Assembly: GCF_036884655.1 (NCBI RefSeq)
Contig: NC_088345.1
Span: 28,561,501-28,625,500, forward strand
Source of the DNA: Musa acuminata AAA Group
Lineage: Eukaryota > Streptophyta > Magnoliopsida > Zingiberales > Musaceae
Direction of reading: 5' to 3'
DNA: 64,000 nt
Part shown: positions 55,964-64,000 of the stretch, piece after piece
Layout: every line of letters starts with the position of its first letter
How positions within the stretch are numbered: position 1 is the first letter of the stretch
The notes under the pieces: generated by a model
Databases searched by the model: none
The model's input: the letters and a program-made list of their open reading frames with translations, nothing else
Told to the model about the DNA's origin: nothing
Translations under genes and position numbers: made by a program

Positions 55964-58092
55964 TGCTTTTAATGAGTTATTTTTAATTTATTTTAATTAT
56001 TTTTATCGAAAATTACATGTTTAATAATATAATGAAAATGCTAAAAAATTAGGATCAAGCTTATCATTCTAGTAATTTTGAAAAAGATCATGAAAATTGC
56101 ATGTTAGATTTAAATCTAATGATCCTATGTATGTTTTTTCATGAATAAATAATGTGTATCTTGATTATTTTCAATTTTGATTGAAAGCACGCTTGATGTC
56201 TTAATGAAAATATTAAGAAGTTTGATATCACGCTTAATGATGATGCATGGCTTTTGTATGGAAAACTAAGCATGAAAAGGTGATTCACCTAAAAAGAAAA
56301 ATGCATGACTACAACAAACAAAATGATCTTGATGGAAAATGCTTTATGTTTGATGAAATCAATTTCGATGATGCATAATGATGTAATTATGTAATAAAAA
56401 TATTCAATATTTTGAAACCATGTCTTGATGTCATGCATAATGATCATGCTTAATAAATTTCGAAATTATGCATGATGATTCTTGAGATTTATGGATTATC
56501 GATTTTATGGTAATGAAAGTGGCTTTTTCAGTTTTCAAACGTTGATACATATTTTTGGGATAAATGAAAAAGGCATGCTTGTATGAAATAAATCACATGA
56601 ATTGAAACAACTGAAAAGAGAAAAATATTTTTCTTGAAATTTTTTTTTTCTCTATCTTATCAACTTCTCACTGAGATTGATAAAGTTGTTTATGTCATTT
56701 TGAATCTCATGAAATTGATTTTGATTTTGAATGAGACTTATCTTGATTTTTTTAGATTTATAACTTGAGATTTCTTATACATGAATCAAGATATTATATT
56801 ATTTGATCTCCTATGTTTCTTTTTGCTATTTATAAAAAGAAGAGATTTGATAAAATGAATCATGTCTTTTGTAATTCAAGAGGTCTTAGCTTTCATGACA
56901 TGATGTCTTTGTATTTATGGCTTGTATACCTTGAAATGATTAAAATATTTTACACTATTTTGTTCTTCCCTTATTCTTTCTTGTTTACAATAATAAAAGA
57001 GGGAAAAGTTATGATCATGCATGATATGACGTAATTTGATGCTTTGATACCATTATGATTTAAAATATTTATGATTTGGAATGATGCATGCAATACTTAT
57101 GCTTTTTATTATGATGATGTATGTAATGTATTGCATATAATATGTATCATGAATGCTCTAAATGATATATGTTTGGTATCATGATCAAAATGTTGATAAA
57201 TGCTTAAAAAATTTTAATATTCTAGTATCATGTATAATATGCTCATATTGATGATTGATTTATTCTTTGGTATCGTGTATGAAAAATGAAATGTAAGCTT
57301 TTGAAATTGTGCATATTTTAATTTAAAAATATAATGATGCACAAATAAGATTGATACTTTACCTTTGTTATGATTTAAAAATTGATGTAAAGGGTCTTCC
57401 CTTCTTTTTGCCAATGACAAAGGGGGAGAAAGAGTTGCTAATATACATATCTCAAAGAGAAAGATGCTAGCTTACACAATTCAAGAATGAAGCAAAATTT
57501 GCTAACTTGCGCGTCGCAAAGAAAAGCAACAGTTGCTAGTTTGCATATCATAAAGAGAAGCAAAAAGCTTGCTTATCTCAAAAGATGCAAAACTTTGCCA
57601 ACTTTCATATGTGTAAAATTTGCTAGCTCACAAATTGTAAGGAGAAAAATATGCTAAACTTGCACATCTCTAATTACTACTAGCTTGCATGATATAGAAG
57701 TTGCTTTCTTGAACATCTCAAAACTACTAGTTTGCATGTTCTAAAATGTTATAAAATTTACTAGCTTGTATGTTGTAGAACTTGCTGTCTTACTATCTTG
57801 TATATCTATGATGATAGCAAATTTCATAATGAAAAAAATGGAGGTTATGTTTATTATGCAATGAGTTGAACTTGTATTTCCAAACACTAGAAAGTTACAC
57901 TTCTCCTTTTTGTTGATGACAAAGGGGGAGAAGTATGATGTTATGAATAAGTTTATGATAACATGTTACTTGGATTTTTGAATCCAAGAGTCTCTATCAA
58001 TACCGTATATTGATAGGGGGAGTTTATTTAAACTCCGGGAGTTAAGGTTAACTCCATTGTCGATTGGTTGTCATCATCAAAAAGGGGGAGAT
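55964..58092 (+). other. SIRE 3' spacer, complete example
   Basis: 2.1 kb, AT-rich, no gene. It contains three polypurine-like tracts (GACAAAGGGGGAG at 57,416-57,430 and 57,917-57,931; ataggggga near 58,012) before the real polypurine tract aaaaagggggag at 58,079-58,090. Between 57,430 and 57,800 there are ten or more words of the type ttgctagcttgcatat. Frame 56,813-57,034 has a hydrophobic look but no homologous position in the other spacers. Confidence 0.75.
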
Positions 58093-59720
58093 TATTGAAT
58101 CTCGGATTTTGATGATAAAACTAATTAATAAGTGTTTATGTTTTAATCTGTGTTTTGAGTGATGCAGGATGCTTTGATCAAGATGAGATAATTAAAGTAG
58201 GAAGAATCATGTTATGCTGGAGGAAAACATGCCAGAAGATTAGACGTCGAGCCGAAGGATCAGTCGACATATCGACAAAAGGTTTCAGGTTATGGATTCG
58301 GGCATCGGGCCAAGAAGAGCATATATTGCGCCAAGGATATCGGAGTTGTAGAGTCAATTGGTCGATTGGGCAATAGGCCGCAAGAGAGGACGATGCACCA
58401 AAGAATCGGATGAACCATCGATGGACCAATGACATGCCGAACAACATGATTAATGCTTAGTATTAATTGTCTAGATCGAAGTATGTTTTTACATGTATAG
58501 GATTAACTATGATAGCAAGGCATAAAGTAAAATAAAGTCCGGGAGTCAAGGACGCGATTTTATTGGGAGTTCGAGAGTTCGTCAGAAGTTCAGACGTTCG
58601 TCGAAAGTTCTACAAGAACCAACTGAGAAGTCTCAGAGTTTGCCGGAGAAGCTCATCGGAACTCACCAAGAAGATCATCTTGAAGTTCAGGAGCTTTCCA
58701 GGAGTCCGCTAGAATATTGCTGAGAGTTTGTCGGAAGTTCGCCGGAAGATCGCTAGAAGAAACTAGACTTATGGACTTGTTTAGCTTAGAATATATCTTA
58801 AGAAACGTAGTTAGCATGTAATTGGGTTTGGATTTGGGCCAACCCAATTAGGTACCAGTTGGGCTCATATAAGGACTATGTTGGGTCCAATGAGAGGCCC
58901 AAACAGTGACCCATGGGGTGGCACTATCGTGGCACAATCTCCAAGACTGTGTCAGGCGATGGTACCGCTGGTCTGGGCAGTGGTATTGCCCAGACACAGC
59001 TTTCGAGAGGCTGCATGCGATAGTACCACCAGTCTAGGCGGTGGTACCGCCTAGTATCAGGCGGTGGTATCGCCAGACTGGGCGGTGGTACCGCCCAGTG
59101 CAGTGTCAGTGTCAGACTGACATTGGCGGTGGTACCGCCTAGCACAGGTGATGGTATTGCCCGTGCTCGGGAAACTCGAGATGAGATGTTTTTAGGCTCT
59201 AAGTTTAAATCAATTTGAAGCTTATAAATATCCCTCTCATCTCTTGTTAAAATACACAAGTATTGAGAGTAAAAAAGGATAGAAACTGCTCCAATCTTGT
59301 GTGAGCTCCTCTCAAAGTTCTAAGTGTTAGAATAGTTTGATAGAGGAGTGAGTGGGGGTGTAAGGGTTATCTTCTAAACCCGGTAAAAGGAGAATCGAGT
59401 TGTAAAAGGTGGTTGGTCTTCGCCTATTGAAGGAAGACCAATAGTGGATGCCGGTGGCCTCAACAGAAGAGGAATCGGAGGAGTGGATGTAGGTCATGAC
59501 GACCGAACCACTATAAATTGGTTTACATTTACTTCTTGGAAATTACATTAATTGCAAACTGCCTTCAATACGCTCTTACTTCGCTTTTAAGTTAAGTTTT
59601 CGAAATTAGTTTTCAATGTAAACGGTTTTATCGAAATGAAAGGTTTTTTGAAGACATGATTTTACCACTACACTAATTCACCCCCCCCCCCCCCTCTTAG
59701 GGCCACTCTTGATCCTAACA
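58093..59720 (+). mobile_element. SIRE 3' LTR
   Basis: Directly after the polypurine tract; first bases TATTGAATC in place of TGTTGAATC. Ends GATCCTAACA at 59,720, followed by tcatgcacat, which is spacer sequence of an outer copy. TATAAATA at 59,223-59,230; the array 58,915-59,165 has several perfect GGCGGTGGTACCGCC palindromes. With 53,860-54,971 and the gag at 55,022 it makes one gag-only element. Confidence 0.88.
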
Positions 59721-60060
59721 TCATGCACATATGTAAAATTAATGATAATTTGGTAATTATGCATGTTGTAAAGTGATGAAATTTTTACTAGCTTTCATGA
59801 TATAAAACTTGCTAAATTTTCTAGTTTACAAATTGTATGCTGATAAAACTTGATAATATATTTGTTATGCATTGATTTGAACTTATATCTCAAACACTTG
59901 ATAGTTGGCACTTTTCCTTTTTGTTGATGACAAAGGGGGAGAAGTATGATCATGTTATGCATAATGATGTATTGTAAATATTCATGATAAAATTTGTAAT
60001 GACTTGAATTCAAGGTTCTATCAATATAGCATATTGACAGGGGGAGTTAAGGTTAACTCT
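59721..60060 (+). other. SIRE 3' spacer remnant
   Basis: 340 bp of spacer with GACAAAGGGGGAG at 59,930-59,942 and tgacagggggagtt near 60,047; no gene. It stops at ggttaactct, directly followed by an LTR start. The about 37 bp with the proper polypurine tract seen at 58,054-58,090 are missing. Confidence 0.75.
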
Positions 60061-61615
60061 TGTTGAATCTCATATTTTGATGATAAAACCACTTGATATG
60101 TGTTTATAATTTAAACTACATTTTGAGTGATGCAGGTCTACTCAATCAGGATTAGATAGTTAACGCAGGAGGAATTGACGTTGCGGCGGAGGAGATCACA
60201 TCAAGATATTGGACGGCAGAAGGCTTCGGACGTCAAGCATCGGGCCAAGGAGAGCGAAATTACGCCAAGGATATCAGGGTTGCAGAGGTCAACCGCCGAT
60301 TGGGCAACAAGCCGCAAGAGAGGACGATGCACCGAAGAATCCGACAAAGCGCCAACCAATGACGTGCCGGGCAACAGAATGTCAATTCGCGTTGTAATAA
60401 TTGTCTAGATCGGAGTAGAGTTTTAGCTTGTGTGTGCAGGATTAACTACGATAACGATGAAGACATAGCCGGAAATAGCCGGAAGTCCGAAGGTTTCATT
60501 GCGAGTTTGAGAGTTTGACGGAAGTCCGAAGGTTCATCAGGAATGCTGCCGGAAATAGCCGAGAATGAGTAGGGAGCTTGCCGAAGGGTTTTTCGAAAGC
60601 TCGCCGGAACGTTCGTTGGAAGTTCACGGAGCTCGCCGAGAAAGATCAGAGCTTGCCGAAGAAGCTCGTTGGAACTCATCAAGATCAAATCATGAAGTCT
60701 AGGAGCTTGCCGAGAGTCCGCAGAATGGTTTCCGAGAGTTTATCGGAAAACCGTCGGAAGTTCGCCGGAAGCTCGCCGGAAGAAGTCTTGACTTACGGAC
60801 TTTGTAATAGCTTAGAAAATGTCTTTAAATTCATAGTGAGCACGTTACTTAGGGTTAGGATTAGGTGTTAATCCTATAAACCAAGTAGGGAACAATTGGG
60901 CTCTAGTTCGGATTGGTTTGGGCCAATTTTGGAGCCCAACCAGTGAGCTGAAATAGTGTAGGCGGTGGCACCACTAGATTTGGCGGTGGCACCGCCTAGC
61001 ACCCGAGAGCCAGGCGGTGGCACCGCTTGGGTTGGGCGGTGGCACCGCCAGCATCGGGAACCAAAGATAATTCAAATTTTGGAGCCCAAATTTGAATCCT
61101 CTTGAGGCCTATAAATACCCCTCAAATCTCAGCTGAGATCACAACCTTTTGAAAAGCAATAGTTTGAGTTAAGAGCCTTAGAATAGTCTTTGCAAGCCTT
61201 GTTTTTCATATTGCTTAAGTATTCACCTCCTCCCATCTTGTTGAAAAGAATTGTAAGAGTGTGAACCACTTGTAAAGGTTGTATGAGGGGTATTAGTCTT
61301 TACCCTATAAGAAATTTGCTAGTGGAAGTTGGAAGCCTCTTCGAAGAAGGCTTCGCAAGTGGATGTAGGTCATTTTGACCGAACCACTTTAAAAACTGCT
61401 GCGTTATCTGGTTTGCATCCTACTTTTGCCATTTACATACTGCAAACTTCTCTACTTAGTTACTATGCTTCCATACATTTCTAAGTTATCAAGCTTCTAA
61501 AATCGGTTTCCATTGATATTGCTTTTCATCGTACGAAAGATTTATCAAAACCGAAGTTTTAATCTGCTGCACTAATTCACCCCCCCCCCCTCTTAGTGCC
61601 GCTCCGATCCTAACA
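60061..61615 (+). mobile_element. SIRE 5' LTR
   Basis: 1,555 bp, TGTTGAATCTCAT to GATCCTAACA; TATAAATA at 61,110-61,117; GGCGGTGGCACCGCC words at about 60,958-61,050. PBS attggtatcagagcc at 61,616. It both follows spacer sequence and precedes a gag, so it is either the 5' LTR of a new insertion or a shared LTR of a tandem pair. Confidence 0.88.
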
Positions 61616-61665
61616 ATTGGTATCAGAGCCCAATATTTCTCATTTCAGATTTACACCCGAGAGAA

Positions 61666-62606
61666 ATGGCTCTTCATGGCTTTCAGGAGGGCTTATCGGT
61701 TTTTCGTCCACCGTTGTTTAACGGATTGGACTACACTTATTGAAAAACTCGAATGAGAGTTTTCTTGATTTCTATGAATTTGGATTTGTGGAATATCATT
61801 GAAAACAGTTTTCAACTTCCCTCTAAACCGATGAACGAATGGTCGGATTTGGAGAAGAAGTATTTTTCTTTAAACGCAAAGGCTATGAATGCCTTATTTT
61901 GCGCTTTGGACAAAACTGAGTTCAATCGGATTTCAACGTGCATAACAACTTTTGATATTTGGCGAACACTTGAAATCACGCACGAGGGAACTAGTAGAGT
62001 CAAAGACTCGAAAGTTAACATTTTATTGTATGATTTTGAGCTTTTTCGAATGCAACCAAGCGAGACTATAGGCAACATGTACACCCGTTTCACGGATGTC
62101 ATCAATAATCTAAGTGTTCTTGGTAAATCTTTTTCGAATTTTGATCTCGTGAGCAAGATCTTAAGATCCCTTCCAAAAAGGGGGATCCTAAAATAACCGC
62201 AATACAAGAAACAAAAGATTTAAATATTTTTCCACTTGAAGAACTAATTGGTTCATTGATGACATATGAAATGATTCACAATACACATGATGAACATGAT
62301 GAACAAAATCACCTTCCAAAGAACAGGAAGGATTTGGAACTCCGGACAAATGAATACCACTTGAGCGATGACTCAAATGATGAGGACAATGTTGAAGTTG
62401 AACTTCAAACACTAAATCTTAATAAGTTTATTAAACAAAAATCTAAAATAAACAATGAACTTGAACGGAGAAAGAGGCCAAAGAAAAGGAAGGCAACCAA
62501 GGATGAATCAAAAACTTCCAAAGGCGAAACGGTGAATTGGGCTTTGACGGGCTTCGACTACAAGGTGAGTAACTCAACTCTCTTGAATTATTTTGAAATT
62601 ACTTAA
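61666..62606 (+). pseudogene. SIRE gag-only Gag (knuckle-less)
   Basis: ATG 61,666, MALHGFQEGLSVFRPPLFNG. TGA at 61,741-61,743 replaces the Trp of YTYWKT. The frame is open to about 62,190, where an indel in a G run (caaaaagggggatcc) shifts it; continuing in the other frame with FPLEELIGSLMTYEM, NRKDLELRTNEYHLSDDSND, ELERRKRPKKRKATKDESKT and the ending LLNYFEIT. No CCHC. Very close to 51,962-52,920, including the added HDEHDEQNHLP segment. Confidence 0.85.
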
Positions 62607-64000
62607 AGCCCTTCATGAGTGCTTAATTTAGATAGTAGGAATAGGAAATAAAAAAATTGATTTTTAAAAATCATATCATGTTTTTCTTTGTAGCATCTTT
62701 GAAAAATTAAAAAATTTGATCATGAAAAGTATATTGCAAAGGTTTCATGCATGTTATGCTTTGAAATGTTGAATGATGCAATATTAGGGATGATAATATG
62801 ATATGTGATAATGCTTAGGATTAATTCATACATATGTATACGTCATGCATGAGTTTTTGAAGTAAATGTTGATTTGAACCTCTCATTTTAGATTAATATG
62901 CTTTTGGTCTAATCGTTTTTATGATGAATTAAGATTACATTCTCATGACATATTAAGATGACATAGTGCATGTACATCTATGTATGAATTTCTTGATAGT
63001 CTTTTGATGATAGATGTGATATCATGATGTGTTTGGTCTTAACGGCTTCATGACGAAACTTATGTTTCAATTTTAAATGATGATACTTGTTTTCACAAAA
63101 AGACTTGAATACCCGCACATGAAATCAATTGTATGAAATGAAAATAATTTTCTATCCTATTGAGATTAATGAATTTATTTTACCAATCTTGTGAATCTCA
63201 TGAAAATAAACATGATGAATATTTTATAAATGAGTTGTCTTATAAGATTTTGCCTTTACGTCTTGAACTTTGATGCTTATATTGATTTGGCATATAAAGA
63301 CTAAGGCATGCTTAGATGAAAAAGAATCACTTAAAAAATGCTTTTCCCGTCTGATCGAGATTAATGATTTCATGATATTTTGTGAATCTCGAAATTGATT
63401 TTGATGACTTGATTATGAGTTTGAAGTTACCGATTTGATTTGAATAAGTTTTATTTAAATCATAATCTTGATCTTGCAAAATTGGAATCACAAATAATAT
63501 CTTTTGGTATTCATGAATTGATACTCACAATATGAAAGTATTGGTATTCATGAATTTAATTTGATTGAAACATTGCATGCTTAAATTAATCATTCTCCTA
63601 TGTTTCAAAAATTCTTTAAAAGCCTTATGAGATGATTGAAAATTAATTTACTTTATGATGAATCACGAATCATGACTTGATCTATGATATTGATATATTG
63701 GTTGTATAATTCTTTTGCTCTATTAAAAGGATTTATTGAATGAATCATGTCCTTCTTGAATTTTCTTGATATCATGATATGATTTTGTAAGTTGGCTTGT
63801 ATAATGATTAAAATCTTTTGGCCATTGATTTCTCCCTTCTTTTCGGTAATGACAAAGGGGGAGAAATATATGAATTGATACTATGAGTGCCATATTTGAA
63901 TGATAAATATATGAATTAATGCTATAAGTGCCATATTTGAATTTGAATTATGTTAAGATATCAAAAGAAGCTTGCATCGAAATATATGGTAAATTGATAA
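62607..64000 (+). other. SIRE 3' spacer, runs off window
   Basis: AT-rich non-coding sequence after gag; no protease or integrase follows. A GACAAAGGGGGAG tract is at 63,850-63,863. The polypurine tract and 3' LTR would lie beyond the window. Confidence 0.7.

Overview
The window reads as repeat-packed plant nuclear DNA. I see no host protein gene, rRNA, tRNA or CRISPR array; almost every base can be assigned to LTR retrotransposons inserted into one another. The mix of two large-LTR Ty1/copia lineages (one SIRE/Maximus-like, one Angela/Tork-like) plus a small-LTR Ty3/gypsy chromovirus fits a monocot, and the LTR style resembles what I know from Musaceae/Zingiberales. That taxonomic guess is an inference of modest confidence. 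All three families have a primer-binding site matching the 3' end of initiator Met-tRNA (TGGTATCARAGC).

Layout. 1-8,930: minus-strand SIRE LTR and 3' spacer, broken by an Angela-like deletion derivative (1,566-4,214), then a SIRE-type LTR (4,215-6,140) whose internal region carries a scrap of RNase H and a 369-codon plant-transposon/env-like reading frame (7,470-8,579). 9,100-17,804: a nearly complete plus-strand Angela-like element, with both LTRs, PBS, a GC-rich leader and one continuous gag-pol frame broken by five stops and one frameshift. 17,805-22,049: a chromovirus fragment lying against a SIRE gag and LTR. 22,050-26,396: scrambled Angela LTR pieces, one holding a 2.24-kb solo LTR of an unidentified family. 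26,397-30,899: a plus-strand SIRE element with gag, protease and integrase, cut off early in reverse transcriptase.

30,900-64,000 is a chain of nested insertions. A pol-less, gag-only SIRE element (minus, 30,900-41,837) contains a complete chromovirus copy (35,147-40,412, target duplication TGTAA). A second chromovirus copy (plus, 41,838-49,820) contains two solo SIRE LTRs (duplications CCTAA and AGTTT), one of which contains a chromovirus solo LTR (duplication GTGAA). Three further gag-only SIRE units (plus) occupy 49,821-64,000, the last running off the window.

Taken together, the best candidate for an under-described system is the gag-only SIRE family: at least four copies with long LTRs, a gag that has lost its CCHC zinc knuckle, the same new gag C-terminus, no pol, and a long AT-rich 3' spacer with repeated polypurine tracts. 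Such elements must depend on enzymes supplied in trans. The env-like frame at 7,470-8,579 and a chromovirus subfamily sharing one deletion of the RT catalytic core are the other notable items. All identities and percentages are judged by eye.
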